DNA of 64,000 nucleotides from JAJTHB01 sp033763775. Lineage in GTDB: Bacteria; Pseudomonadota; Alphaproteobacteria; Rickettsiales; SXRF01. The notes beneath the pieces were generated by a model. That model was given only the letters and a program-made list of their open reading frames with translations. It searched no databases and was not told the DNA's origin. This document shows positions 1-8,946 of this stretch, piece after piece; within the stretch, counting starts at the first letter, position 1; each line of letters starts with the position of its first letter. Both the position numbers and the translations under genes were made by a program. Where the stretch lies: the NCBI GenBank assembly GCA_033763775.1, contig JANRJW010000012.1:124001-188000 (forward strand), read 5' to 3'.

Positions 1-534
1 ATTGGCAACGCGAAATAGATTCTGGTTAGGGATGACAATCAGCGTATCAACGAAATCCTGCAGCTCTTTAAGCCCCGCCTCGGCCAGCTTCATGCGGTGG
101 GAGCCTTCAAACTGAAACGGCTTGGTGACCACAGCCACTGTCAGCGCGCCCTGCTCCTTGGCCACACGCGCCACGACAGACGCAGCGCCAGTGCCCGTGC
201 CACCCCCCATGCCGGCCGTGATAAACACCATGTTGGAGCCTTCAATATGCGCGGCAATTTCTTCACGGGATTCTTCCGCCGAAGCACGGCCAATTTCTGG
301 CTTGGCACCGGCGCCAAGCCCCTTGGTGATGCTGGCACCAAGCTGAATCGTGCGATTGGTATGCGAGCGATCCAGCGCCTGCGCATCGGTATTGGCGACC
401 ACGAAATTCACGCCCTCGAGATTCGCCATGATCATATTATTGACCGCGTTGCCGCCCGCGCCGCCAACACCAACCACAGTAATGGTGGGGCGGAGAATAT
501 CATTTTTCGATGGAATCTGCAGGTTGATGGTCAT
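1..534 (-). CDS. ftsZ: Cell division protein FtsZ, N-terminal part (cut by window edge)
   Basis: Tubulin-like GTPase that polymerises into the Z ring at midcell. The first 178 residues are visible. They contain the nucleotide-binding GGAGGNA at about residues 24-30 and the tubulin signature GGGTGTG at about 110-116, inside a Rossmann-like GTPase domain. The start at 534 (MTINLQIP) has a GGGGG-type ribosome binding site just upstream. It is the last dcw gene here, 250 bp after ftsA, so it probably has its own promoter in addition to read-through. The C-terminal half, including the tail that binds FtsA, lies outside the window. Identification is secure. Confidence 0.97.
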   Translation of the reverse strand, partial: MTINLQIPSKNDILRPTITVVGVGGAGGNAVNNMIMANLEGVNFVVANTDAQALDRSHTNRTIQLGASITKGLGAGAKPEIGRASAEESREEIAAHIEGSNMVFITAGMGGGTGTGAASVVARVAKEQGALTVAVVTKPFQFEGSHRMKLAEAGLKELQDFVDTLIVIPNQNLFRVAN

Positions 535-784
535 GCGCTTGCCCCCTTGAGTGTCGTCATCGTTGATCGCGATATTGGCGTGATACCGGATGTGGAATAA
601 TTAAATGTGTTTTACCACTATATTTTGTGGTTTGCACTAAAAAATTGATGAAAGATCATCCGCTGATGTGACGAAAAGAAACAGCTGTAATCATTAGACT
701 TCTTTTACAACCGAAGTGATGAACCATTGATTGACGCTCCCTTGCCCCAGCCCTCTGGCTTGAAGGAAGAGAGAATTTAAGAGA
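535..784. other. ftsA-ftsZ intergenic region, probable ftsZ promoter and leader
   Basis: A 250-bp gap in an otherwise tightly packed cluster. On the minus strand a TATAGT-like -10 hexamer lies at about 614-619 without a convincing -35. A short ACCAC...GTGGT hairpin overlaps it at about 616-633. Dedicated ftsZ promoters between ftsA and ftsZ are common in alphaproteobacteria. The exact promoter cannot be fixed by eye. Confidence 0.35.
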
Positions 785-2050
785 TTAAAAATTCTCGCGA
801 AACCAGCTGACGACTTTTTCAAAACCCGCAGCCAGCCCCGTGCGCCGACGATGCGCATCAAACATCTGTTCTTCCATGGGTTTCTTGATGCTGTACTCAA
901 TCATGCCCAGCACGGTGGAAAAGGCCGGCCCACTCACCGCCTCGGCCAGCCCGGGCAGCGGCCGCGGCCGCGCAAGACGCACCTGTTTGCCGAGAATGCT
1001 TGCCGCCATTTCGCGCACACCAAGAAGCTGCGACGCGCCGCCAGTGATGACCACACGCTTGCCAGCAAGCCCAGCCGCGCCGCCCACTTCAATTTTGCTG
1101 CGAATCATTTCAAAAATTTCTTCGATGCGCGGGCGAATCACCCCCACCAGCACCCCGCGTGGCAACGAATTGATTTCGCCGTCATCTTCCTCGCCCAGCG
1201 GCGGCACTTCAATCATCACCTGATCATCGCTCGCAGAGGCAATCGCGCTGCCATGCAGCGTCTTTAAGCGCTCTGCATGCACCAGGCCGGTGGAAAGTCC
1301 GCGCGCAATATCGTTGGTGACATGCATGCCGCCAATCGGGATTGCATCCGTGTAGATATTTTTGCCGCCGGAGAAAATGGAAAAGCTGGTGACCCCGCCG
1401 CCCATATCAATCAGTGTCACACCCAGCTGTTTTTCATCCTCTTCAAGGCACGACAGCGCCGAGGCATAAGGCGAGGTGATATACTCATCCACATCCAGAT
1501 GGCAACGGCCAACACAATGTGCAAGGTTGCGCGTGACACTCGGCAGGCCAGTGATGATGTGCAGATCCGCGCCCAGCTTGCGCCCATACATCTTACGCGG
1601 ATCATTGATACCGCGGGCGCCATCCAGATAATACGACACCGGAATGGAATGAATGATGTCCGACTCACTATGGGCAATGGATGAACGCCCCTGCTCGATG
1701 ATGTCCATGATATCACGATCCGTCACCTCTTCGCCAAGCATGGCCATTTCCACGCTGACATTGCGCGAGGTGATATTGCCGCCCGACAGCGACACCGTGA
1801 CATGCTCCACCGTCTCGCCAGCCATCTGCTCCGCCGCGTGCACAGCAGCAGCGATCGATGTTTCGGCCTCAGCAAAATCAGTGATCACCCCTGAACGGAT
1901 GCCTTTGGAAAGCTGGTGGCCAATGCCCACCACGCGAATTTCCCCGGCTGAATCAATATGTGCAATCAGGCAGGCGATTTTCGACGTGCCGACATCCAGC
2001 ACCGCGAGGCTGCCCACACCACTTTTGCGAAGTGTTTTTTTGTCTTTCAT
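785..2050 (-). CDS. ftsA: Cell division protein FtsA
   Basis: Actin-like ATPase that tethers FtsZ filaments to the cytoplasmic membrane and recruits later division proteins. The 421-aa length is normal. The phosphate-1 loop LDVGTSKI is at residues 18-25, and a second actin-type loop (DMGGG) follows near residue 215. The last residues, GFEKVVSWFRENF, form the conserved amphipathic membrane-targeting helix, so the protein is complete. It lies between ftsQ and ftsZ in the usual order. The 102-bp gap to ftsQ is filled by a CCCTCACCC-type repeat rather than by obvious regulatory signals. Confidence 0.97.
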   Translation of the reverse strand: MKDKKTLRKSGVGSLAVLDVGTSKIACLIAHIDSAGEIRVVGIGHQLSKGIRSGVITDFAEAETSIAAAVHAAEQMAGETVEHVTVSLSGGNITSRNVSVEMAMLGEEVTDRDIMDIIEQGRSSIAHSESDIIHSIPVSYYLDGARGINDPRKMYGRKLGADLHIITGLPSVTRNLAHCVGRCHLDVDEYITSPYASALSCLEEDEKQLGVTLIDMGGGVTSFSIFSGGKNIYTDAIPIGGMHVTNDIARGLSTGLVHAERLKTLHGSAIASASDDQVMIEVPPLGEEDDGEINSLPRGVLVGVIRPRIEEIFEMIRSKIEVGGAAGLAGKRVVITGGASQLLGVREMAASILGKQVRLARPRPLPGLAEAVSGPAFSTVLGMIEYSIKKPMEEQMFDAHRRRTGLAAGFEKVVSWFRENF

Positions 2051-2052
2051 GC

Positions 2053-2152
2053 TCCCTCTTTTCCTCCCCTGTCAGGGGGAGGATCAAGGAGAGGGTCTGG
2101 TTGATTGACCCCCACCCAATCCCTCCTCCGTGCAGGGGGGAGGGTGTAATAT
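2053..2152. repeat. CCCTCACCC/GGGAGAGGG-type repeat between ftsQ and ftsA
   Basis: The region alternates runs such as CAGGGGGAGG, GGAGAGGGTC, CCCCCACCC and CCCTCC, which can pair with each other. Similar blocks occur at 12806-12915, 14322-14378 (inside murE) and 43236-43312. Sequences of this kind are widespread interspersed repeats in proteobacterial genomes. No coding capacity is evident. Confidence 0.6.
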
Positions 2153-3025
2153 CTAGGTTTCTTTCGCGCCCGCCGCATCCACCGCAGGCACCTCATCCGG
2201 AGACAATTTAATAAACAACCTGCCCGACACACGCAAGTCAATTACTTGCACTTGACGGCTGAGCAGTTGCTGCTGCTTCTCCAGCTCCGCCAGCTGATTC
2301 CACGCCGCCAGCGCCCCCTGCTCCGGCAGGCGAACCTCTTTGCCATCTTTCAGACGCATGTTCCAGCGCCGCTCGCCCACACGCACCATCGCTATCACAT
2401 GCTCCGCCAGCTGTGGCTGCGCTGCCATCAGCGCAAGCGCCTCTGCCACATGCTTTGGCGCATCCGGCCCGACCATCAGCGGCAAATGAGGATAGGACGC
2501 CGCCGCCACACCATCCATCACCACCCCATTATCATCCACCAGCACCTGCTTGCCCTGATGCTGCCACAGCGCCACCGGCTCCCGCTCGATGATGCGCACA
2601 TGAAGCGTGGAAGGAAGCGTTCGCTCCACCGCCGCCTGCTTCACGCTGGGAATCGCCTCCAGCTGACGGCGCATTTCATCCAGCGAGGCACCCAGAATCG
2701 GCGAGCCTTCACGCACGCCAATCGCTTTCATAATTTCATCCATAGAGGTGCGGCTGCGACCTTCGAGATAGAGCCTGTCCAGCTGAAATCCTGCCTTGGC
2801 GCTGACATGGTAGGCGCCATCGCTGGCGGCTTGCAGCGTGCGGCTAATCACTTCATATTTCCAGATCCAGAAACCGCCAAAAAGCCCGATAGCGCACGCC
2901 GCTACCGCACCCGCCGCCTGCAACCGCTTTTTGATTTCTTTGCGGCGCAATGCCTGCGCCTTCTCGCGCATGATGCGCTGCGACTGCTTCTGGCGTGGTG
3001 TCAGTGTTTCGTTTTTGCGTGCCAT
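2153..3025 (-). CDS. ftsQ: Cell division protein FtsQ
   Basis: Bitopic divisome protein that links early cytoplasmic and late periplasmic division proteins through FtsL and FtsB. The 290-aa protein has a basic cytoplasmic N-terminus rich in R and K, a single transmembrane helix at about residues 37-55, a POTRA domain at about 80-155 (LYLEGRSRTS... to ...REPVALWQ), and a C-terminal FtsQ beta domain. It sits 15 bp downstream of ddl, as in many dcw clusters. Sequence conservation is low, as is normal for FtsQ. Identity rests on topology, the POTRA pattern and position. Confidence 0.93.
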   Translation of the reverse strand: MARKNETLTPRQKQSQRIMREKAQALRRKEIKKRLQAAGAVAACAIGLFGGFWIWKYEVISRTLQAASDGAYHVSAKAGFQLDRLYLEGRSRTSMDEIMKAIGVREGSPILGASLDEMRRQLEAIPSVKQAAVERTLPSTLHVRIIEREPVALWQHQGKQVLVDDNGVVMDGVAAASYPHLPLMVGPDAPKHVAEALALMAAQPQLAEHVIAMVRVGERRWNMRLKDGKEVRLPEQGALAAWNQLAELEKQQQLLSRQVQVIDLRVSGRLFIKLSPDEVPAVDAAGAKET

Positions 3026-3040
3026 GATATCAAGCCGACG

Positions 3041-3934
3041 CTACTTCCCCAGTCTTGCATCCTCTACCAACAATCTTACCAATTCGTTAAAAGAAATGCC
3101 CGCATGCGCGGCAATTTCCGGCGAGAGCGACAGCGCCGTCATGCCCGGCTGCGTGTTCACCTCAAGCAGGTAAAACTCTTTGTCGTCAAAGCGGAAATCC
3201 GCGCGCGTGAGGCCGCGGCAGCCCAGCGCCAGATGCGCGCGCAGCGCGAGGAGCATCACCTCGTCATAGCGTTCCTTGGCAAGCGGCGCCGGGCAGAGAT
3301 GCTCGGTTTTGCCGTCCGTATATTTATTCTCATAGTCATAAAAACCGCTTTTGGGACGAATCTCGGTGACCCCCAGCGGCTTGTTGTTTAAGACCGCCAC
3401 CGTGATTTCCCGGCCGGGAATATATTCTTCAATGAGCCACTCCTCGGCACTTTCCTGAACCACCTGTGCGAGCGTGCGCGCATCGTCCGGCAGCATGATA
3501 TGAACCCCCACGCTGGAACCCTCGCAGGCAGGCTTGGCGACATAAGGGCGTGTCATAGGGTCACCCCCCAGCATCGCGCTTCGCGCTATCACCTTGCCCT
3601 TCGGGCAGCGCAGCCCCGCGGCTTCAAAAATCATTTTAGCCATGGGCTTGTCCATCGCCACGCTGGAGGCAAGCACGCCCGAATGGGTGTAGGGGATTTG
3701 CAGCATTTCCAGCACCCCCTGCATGCCGCCATCTTCACCAAACGTGCCATGCAGCGCATTAAACGCCACATCCGGCTTCAGGCGCACCAGCACCTCAGCC
3801 ACATCACGGCCAACATCAATCTCGCTCACCTTATAGCCCAGCTCACGCAGCGCCTTTGCACACGCCGCGCCAGACTTCAGCGACACTTCGCGCTCCGCCG
3901 ACCACCCACCCATCAAAACCGCAATATGTTTCAT
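3041..3934 (-). CDS. ddl: D-alanine--D-alanine ligase
   Basis: ATP-grasp enzyme that makes the D-Ala-D-Ala dipeptide for the peptidoglycan stem peptide. The 297-aa length is typical of DdlB. Visible motifs include GGWSAEREVS near residue 9, HGTFGEDGG at 62-70, and the metal- and substrate-binding EVNTQPGMT near the C-terminus. The start at 3934 (MKHIAVLMGG) is chosen because the upstream extension has no homology. The ATG overlaps the stop of the small upstream gene (ATGA), which suggests translational coupling. Confidence 0.96.
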   Translation of the reverse strand: MKHIAVLMGGWSAEREVSLKSGAACAKALRELGYKVSEIDVGRDVAEVLVRLKPDVAFNALHGTFGEDGGMQGVLEMLQIPYTHSGVLASSVAMDKPMAKMIFEAAGLRCPKGKVIARSAMLGGDPMTRPYVAKPACEGSSVGVHIMLPDDARTLAQVVQESAEEWLIEEYIPGREITVAVLNNKPLGVTEIRPKSGFYDYENKYTDGKTEHLCPAPLAKERYDEVMLLALRAHLALGCRGLTRADFRFDDKEFYLLEVNTQPGMTALSLSPEIAAHAGISFNELVRLLVEDARLGK

Positions 3935-4176
3935 GGCGCTTTGGCCTCGTTCATATTCATCCAGCACAACCCCAGACCTTGAATCTGCTGATCGTGGCAC
4001 ATCGGCAGGTGATAGACATAAAAAATAAACACGCCGAGATAGATGAAAAACGTCATGAACAGGTAATCCGCCGAAGACATGCCCTCGGACTCCTCATACG
4101 CCCAGTGCAAGAGAACATGCAGCACAAACGCCACGCTGATATAAATAAAAATCGTATAGTTGACGACCATGCTCAT
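3931..4176 (-). CDS. Small membrane protein of unknown function inside the dcw cluster
   Basis: 81 aa, not recognised. Two hydrophobic segments are visible, at about residues 6-24 and 38-56, separated by an acidic WAYEESEG stretch. The C-terminal tail contains two cysteines. Both ends overlap neighbours by ATGA: its start with the murB stop (4173-4176) and its stop with the ddl start (3931-3934). That arrangement is strong evidence that it is translated in the operon. Its position suggests a role in envelope synthesis, but this is inference only. Confidence 0.75.
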   Translation of the reverse strand: MSMVVNYTIFIYISVAFVLHVLLHWAYEESEGMSSADYLFMTFFIYLGVFIFYVYHLPMCHDQQIQGLGLCWMNMNEAKAP

Positions 4177-5108
4177 GGCTTACCTACCCTTCTGATTTCC
4201 CATTCCAGCGTGATGCCGGTGGTCTCGCGCACGCGGCGAATCACCTCATCGCCAAGCTGCTCGAGATCGGCCGCAGTGGCGCTGCCGTTATTGATCAGGA
4301 AGTTGCAGTGCTTGTCCGACACCTGCGCACCGCCGATGGCAAGCCCGCGGCAACCAGCGCGATCAATCAGCTCCCAGGCCTTGTGACCCGGCGGGTTTTT
4401 AAACGTGCTGCCGCCAGTGCGCGAGCGAATGGGCTGGGTGCTTTCACGCGCTGACTGAATTTCCTGCATGCGCGCCGCAATGACTTTTTGATCGCCTGGT
4501 TCGCCGCGAAGCACGCAGCCCACAACGATAGCGCCTTCCGGTAAATTGCTTTTTCGATAAGAAAAACCAAGCTCGCTGGCACTGATCTCGCGAATTTCAC
4601 CACTGCGAAGTACGACGCACGCACGCACGAGAATATCCTTCATCTCTGCGCCATAAGCGCCAGCATTCATCGCCACCGCGCCGCCAATCGTGCCCGGAAC
4701 ACCGCACAGAAATTCCATTTTAGCAATGGAATGTTCGCAGGCAAACTGCGCCACATGCACATCAAGGCAAGCGGCTCCCACTTCGATGGCTAGATGGCTG
4801 GATGATTCAACAATACGCTGCTGAGTAAACCCCCGCCCCAGCTTGATGACAACCCCATCGATGCCACCATCGCGGACGATGATATTGGAGCCCACACCGA
4901 GCACACAAACCGGCACATGCGACGGCAACTCGCGGAAAAAATCAGCAAGATCTTCGGCGCTCTCAGGCTTAAAGAGCCACTGGGCAACCCCACCGACACG
5001 AAACCAGTTGGTTTTGGAAAGATCAGCATCTGGCCTGATGCGATCCGCAAAGCTGGGCGATGGTTTCCATGGTTCACGCGGCGGCGATGATGTCATGGCT
5101 AGCTTCAT
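4173..5108 (-). CDS. murB: UDP-N-acetylenolpyruvoylglucosamine reductase
   Basis: FAD- and NADPH-dependent reductase that produces UDP-MurNAc, the second committed step of peptidoglycan synthesis. The 311-aa protein has FAD-binding GVGSNIIV, GVPGTIGGAVAMNAGAYG and the YRKSNLP segment. The proton-donor serine lies in GSTFKNP, and a C-terminal glutamate in LEWEIRRVG. The start overlaps the murC stop by ATGA. The first 20 residues are Pro/Ser-rich and variable, so a slightly later start cannot be excluded. Confidence 0.96.
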   Translation of the reverse strand: MKLAMTSSPPREPWKPSPSFADRIRPDADLSKTNWFRVGGVAQWLFKPESAEDLADFFRELPSHVPVCVLGVGSNIIVRDGGIDGVVIKLGRGFTQQRIVESSSHLAIEVGAACLDVHVAQFACEHSIAKMEFLCGVPGTIGGAVAMNAGAYGAEMKDILVRACVVLRSGEIREISASELGFSYRKSNLPEGAIVVGCVLRGEPGDQKVIAARMQEIQSARESTQPIRSRTGGSTFKNPPGHKAWELIDRAGCRGLAIGGAQVSDKHCNFLINNGSATAADLEQLGDEVIRRVRETTGITLEWEIRRVGKP

Positions 5109-6562
5109 GGCCGAATCTTTTTATTTGCCGAAGCGCGAAGGCCACCACCCAGAGACTCCATTTCGCCAGGAAGCGCATACGCCCATTTCGTAATCGACCC
5201 GGCGCCAAGGCACACCACCATATCGCCCGCCTGTGCCACATCGCACACCAGCGCCGCCAGCGCCTCAGGCGAGGCAAGCTTATGTACCTGCTTGTGCCCG
5301 GCGCGCTGGAGGCCTTCCACCAGCCTGTCCGCATTCACGCCATCAATCGGCTCTTCTCCGGCGCTATACACATCCGCCACGATGACGCTATCGGCATCGT
5401 TAAAGCAGGTGCAGAAATCATCCCACAGATCGCGAAGTCGCGTGTAGCGATGCGGCTGCACGACCGCCACCACACGGCCACCGCCCGATGACTGTGCCGC
5501 ACGCGCTGCTTTCAGTGTTGCTGCAATTTCTACTGGATGATGGCCGTAATCATCGATGATGGTGATGCCACGCGCCTCGCCGGTTTTGGTGAAGCGCCGC
5601 TTCACCCCGCCAAATGATTTCAGCGCCGAAACAATCATACTATCTTCAAACTTCAGTTCGCGCGCAATCGCAATCACCGCGAGGCTGTTTCGCACATTAT
5701 GCTCGCCATGCATGGAAAGCAGCACATCACTGATCACGCGGCCATCCATCACCACATCAAAACACTCACCGCTGGCAGTGGAGCGAATGCGCTGTGCGCG
5801 CACATCCGCCTGTGGATTGGTGCCATAGGTGATGATGCGCCGGTCAGGCACGCGCGCCGCTAAGGCCTGCACCTCTGGATGATCGGTGCACAGCACCGCA
5901 AAACCATAAAATGGCAGGTTGGTCAGGAAGGTTTGAAACGCAGCTTTCGCGGCATCAAACGAGCCGTAATGATCGAGATGCTCAGGGTCAATATTCGTAA
6001 TGATGCCGATGGTGGCGGGAAGCTTGGTGAAGCTGCCGTCCGATTCGTCGGCCTCCACGACCATCCACTCCCCTTTGCCAAGATAGGCATTGGTGCCGCG
6101 CGCATTCAAAATGCCGCCATTGATGACGGTGGGCGCAAGCCCCCCCGCCTCCAGCATGGCCGCCGCCAGCGCGGTGGTGGTGGTTTTGCCATGGGTGCCG
6201 GCCACCGCAATGGAGAGTTTCAGACGCATCAGCTCCGCCAGCATTTCTGCACGCCGCACGATGGGAAGACGCGCCGCGCGCGCCGCCTGCAACTCGGGGT
6301 TATCCGCCTTGATGGCCGACGAAATAACCACCACCGACGCCTGCTTCACATGCTCGCCCGCATGCCCCACAAACACAGCCACACCCGCCTTGATAAGACG
6401 CTGGGTGTTGTAACTTTCTGATGCATCCGACCCTTGCACTTTGTAGCCAAGATTATGCAGCACCTCGGCGATGCCGCTCATGCCGATGCCGCCAATGCCG
6501 ATGAAATGAATGATACCCACCGAAAGCGGCAGCTTATGGCCTATTGGTAGCGCCTGTATCAT
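5105..6562 (-). CDS. murC: UDP-N-acetylmuramate--L-alanine ligase
   Basis: Cytoplasmic Mur ligase that adds L-Ala to UDP-MurNAc using ATP. The 485-aa protein has the N-terminal UDP-binding GIGGIGMSGIAE at residues 22-33, the ATP-binding P-loop AGTHGKTTTT at 121-130, and a C-terminal ligase domain with DDYGHHPVEI. It overlaps murG upstream and murB downstream by 4 bp each. All catalytic motifs appear intact. Confidence 0.97.
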   Translation of the reverse strand: MIQALPIGHKLPLSVGIIHFIGIGGIGMSGIAEVLHNLGYKVQGSDASESYNTQRLIKAGVAVFVGHAGEHVKQASVVVISSAIKADNPELQAARAARLPIVRRAEMLAELMRLKLSIAVAGTHGKTTTTALAAAMLEAGGLAPTVINGGILNARGTNAYLGKGEWMVVEADESDGSFTKLPATIGIITNIDPEHLDHYGSFDAAKAAFQTFLTNLPFYGFAVLCTDHPEVQALAARVPDRRIITYGTNPQADVRAQRIRSTASGECFDVVMDGRVISDVLLSMHGEHNVRNSLAVIAIARELKFEDSMIVSALKSFGGVKRRFTKTGEARGITIIDDYGHHPVEIAATLKAARAAQSSGGGRVVAVVQPHRYTRLRDLWDDFCTCFNDADSVIVADVYSAGEEPIDGVNADRLVEGLQRAGHKQVHKLASPEALAALVCDVAQAGDMVVCLGAGSITKWAYALPGEMESLGGGLRASANKKIRP

Positions 6563-7746
6563 GCAGCCTCCATGACGGTTAGTGGTTGGCGGTTGGCGGT
6601 GGACGAAGAAAAAGATGCATTATTTTTGTCCACTGTCCACTGTCCACCGCCCACTCTTTCTATGACCAGATCCGCCAGCTTCTGCGCAGCATCCGGATGG
6701 CCTATCGTTTTAGCATTGGCTGCCGCCTTGGCCAGCGTATCGGGCGCTGTCAGAAACGCTTCAAGCCGCGCTGAAAGCGCCTGCGGCGTGAAACCATCCT
6801 GCGCCATGACCCAGCCACCACCGACATCTTCCAATGCGTTCGCGTTGTAGTATTGATGATTATCCATCGAGCTGGGCAGCGGCACTAATATCGCCGGGCG
6901 GCCAGCCACCGCCAGCTCTGACACCGTCGATGCGCCTGCGCGAGCCACCACCAGATGGCTGCCGGCAAGGCGCGCCGGCACATCCACAAAGAATGTCGAT
7001 AAATCGGCATTCACGCCCATTTCGCTATACGCATCACGGGTGCGGGTGAGCTCGCCATCGCCGCGGCATTGCTGATCGATGCGCACGCGGGAGCGCAAAT
7101 TCGCCGGCAGCAACGCCACTGCCTGCGGCACCACCTCAGAAAATACCGATGCGCCCTGCGAGCCGCCGGTCACCAGCAGGTGCATCTTGCCATCCTGTGC
7201 CAGCGTTGGATAAGGGACATCTTTCAAGGCACGCACCGAACCGCGCACGGGATTACCGGTCATCACCACCTTGGCGCTGTCACGGCTGCTGATCATCTGT
7301 GTCATCGGAAAAGAGGTGGCAATCACATCCACACGCCGCGCAAGCATGCGGTTAGCGCGCCCGAGCACCGAATTCTGCTCGTGAATAAAGGTGGGCACAC
7401 ACCCGCTTGCCGCAAACACCGTGGGAAAAGAAGGATAGCCACCAAAACCAACCACCGCCTGCGGACGAAGCTCACGCAATATGCTGCGTGCCTGCACCAC
7501 CCCCACCATCAGCCCGAGCGCTCCCAGAAGTTTCTGATGCCAGCGCCCACCAGACGGCGAGCCAGCATGAATGGTGCGTATTTCTGTTTGCGAGAAAATG
7601 CCAGTTTTGAAATGAGCAAAACGCTTATCCGTGACCAGCACCACGCGCTTGCCGCGCGCTATCAGCACCTCAGCGAGTGCCTCTGCCGGAAAAATATGGC
7701 CGCCTGTGCCGCCAGCTGCCAGAATAATCGGTGTGTCATGTTCCAT
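6559..7746 (-). CDS. murG: Undecaprenyldiphospho-MurNAc-pentapeptide GlcNAc transferase MurG with a repeat-derived tail
   Basis: Membrane-associated GT28 glycosyltransferase that converts lipid I to lipid II. The 395-aa protein is longer than the usual 355-365. The N-terminal GGTGGHIFPA (from residue 12) and the GGSQGA donor-site motif are present. Homology seems to end near residue 363 (KLADLVIERV). The last 30 or so residues are translated from a hairpin built of 7-nt words (6577-6656). This extension still ends in an ATGA overlap with murC, so the insertion has preserved both reading frame and coupling. Confidence 0.95.
   Translation of the reverse strand: MEHDTPIILAAGGTGGHIFPAEALAEVLIARGKRVVLVTDKRFAHFKTGIFSQTEIRTIHAGSPSGGRWHQKLLGALGLMVGVVQARSILRELRPQAVVGFGGYPSFPTVFAASGCVPTFIHEQNSVLGRANRMLARRVDVIATSFPMTQMISSRDSAKVVMTGNPVRGSVRALKDVPYPTLAQDGKMHLLVTGGSQGASVFSEVVPQAVALLPANLRSRVRIDQQCRGDGELTRTRDAYSEMGVNADLSTFFVDVPARLAGSHLVVARAGASTVSELAVAGRPAILVPLPSSMDNHQYYNANALEDVGGGWVMAQDGFTPQALSARLEAFLTAPDTLAKAAANAKTIGHPDAAQKLADLVIERVGGGQWTVDKNNASFSSSTANRQPLTVMEAA
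6577..6656. repeat. Heptameric word-hairpin in the murG 3' end
   Basis: The left arm (6577-6604) is four 7-nt words of the type GGTTGGC. The right arm (6628-6655) is four words of the type GTCCACT, an imperfect reverse complement. The central 23 bp are unrelated. It lies wholly within the murG frame and encodes its C-terminal tail. Confidence 0.7.
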
Positions 7747-7830
7747 GGGGGGATATTAGTCCAGCCCCTTCGATCTTCAAGCAGAATTGCCGCATGCGAT
7801 GAACTCCTTTTCCCCGCTCGGAAGAGGGAA

Positions 7831-8946
7831 TTATTGAGAGCTACCGTATTTCTTGCGTGTCAGCGCCAGCATCATGCCTACCGCAATCGCAATCGCCACA
7901 ACCGAGGAGCCACCATAGCTTACGAAAGGAAGCGTCATGCCCTTGGCCGGAAATAAATTCACTGCCACGCCCATATTGATGATCGCCTGAATGCCAAACT
8001 GCGACAAAATACCCGCCACCGCCAGCAGAATAAACAAATCGTTCTGTCGCCACACACGCGATAGCCCACGCAGCACAATAAACGCATATAGCCCCAGAAT
8101 CAGCAGGCACAGCACCACGCCAAACTCCTCGCCCGCCACCGCGAAAATAAAATCCGTGTGCGAATCCGGCAATGTGTGCTTTACCTCGCCCTCACCGGGG
8201 CCACGACCAAAAATGCCGCCACTCTTAAACGCCTCGAGCGAGCGGCTGATCTGATAATTATCGCCCGATGATGGATCCAGAAATCCATCGATGCGCCTGG
8301 CCACATGCGGCAGAAACATATAGGCCATCACCGCGCCCACCACCGCCGCCACGCCAATCAGCACTACCCACACCATCGGTAGCCCCGCTAGAAACAGCTG
8401 AATACCCCACACCGCCGTCACGGTGAGTGTCATACCAAAATCCGGCTGAACGATGAGCAGCAGCACCACCAGCAGGTATAAGCCGATCGCCAGTGTGTAG
8501 CCGGGAAAATCCACACGCTTCTGGTTTTCCGCGCAAACCCACGCCATCACCACCGCAAAGCAGGGCTTCATGAACTCAGACGGCTGCAGCGAAAAACCAC
8601 CAATCGCAATCCAGCGATGCGCTCCTTTGGTTTCCATGCCAATCAATGGCACCAGCACCATCAGCAGCATGCTGACCGAAAAACCAACCACCGCCAGCCT
8701 GCGAATCATCGGCGGAGAGAGCATCGAAATCACCACAATTACTACCCCGGCCAGAGCCAGAAACGCCAGCTGGCGCTGCACAAAATAAAAATCCGGCAGA
8801 TCCAGCCGCTTGGCCACAGGCGGGCTGCCCGCCGCCACTAAAATCGCGCCAATTAAAACCAGCAAAACCAGCGCCGTGATGTTTAGGCGATCCACCGTCC
8901 ACCACCAGCGCGCCAGCGCCGAATTACTGGTGCGATCCAGCCGCAT
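7831..8946 (-). CDS. ftsW: SEDS peptidoglycan polymerase FtsW
   Basis: Polytopic SEDS-family glycosyltransferase that polymerises lipid II at the septum together with FtsI. The 371-aa protein has about ten hydrophobic segments. The family signature region runs from SGDNYQISRSLEAF through GIFGRGPGEG to DSHTDFIFAVAGEEFG, and the C-terminus has LPFVSYGGSS. Its start overlaps the end of murD by 23 bp. Its place between murD and murG favours FtsW over RodA. Confidence 0.96.
   Translation of the reverse strand: MRLDRTSNSALARWWWTVDRLNITALVLLVLIGAILVAAGSPPVAKRLDLPDFYFVQRQLAFLALAGVVIVVISMLSPPMIRRLAVVGFSVSMLLMVLVPLIGMETKGAHRWIAIGGFSLQPSEFMKPCFAVVMAWVCAENQKRVDFPGYTLAIGLYLLVVLLLIVQPDFGMTLTVTAVWGIQLFLAGLPMVWVVLIGVAAVVGAVMAYMFLPHVARRIDGFLDPSSGDNYQISRSLEAFKSGGIFGRGPGEGEVKHTLPDSHTDFIFAVAGEEFGVVLCLLILGLYAFIVLRGLSRVWRQNDLFILLAVAGILSQFGIQAIINMGVAVNLFPAKGMTLPFVSYGGSSVVAIAIAVGMMLALTRKKYGSSQ

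Noticed and set aside
2246..3391. 381-codon plus-strand open frame opposite ftsQ and ddl
   Set aside because: His/Arg-rich antisense shadow of two well-supported genes; no homology, no ribosome binding site.
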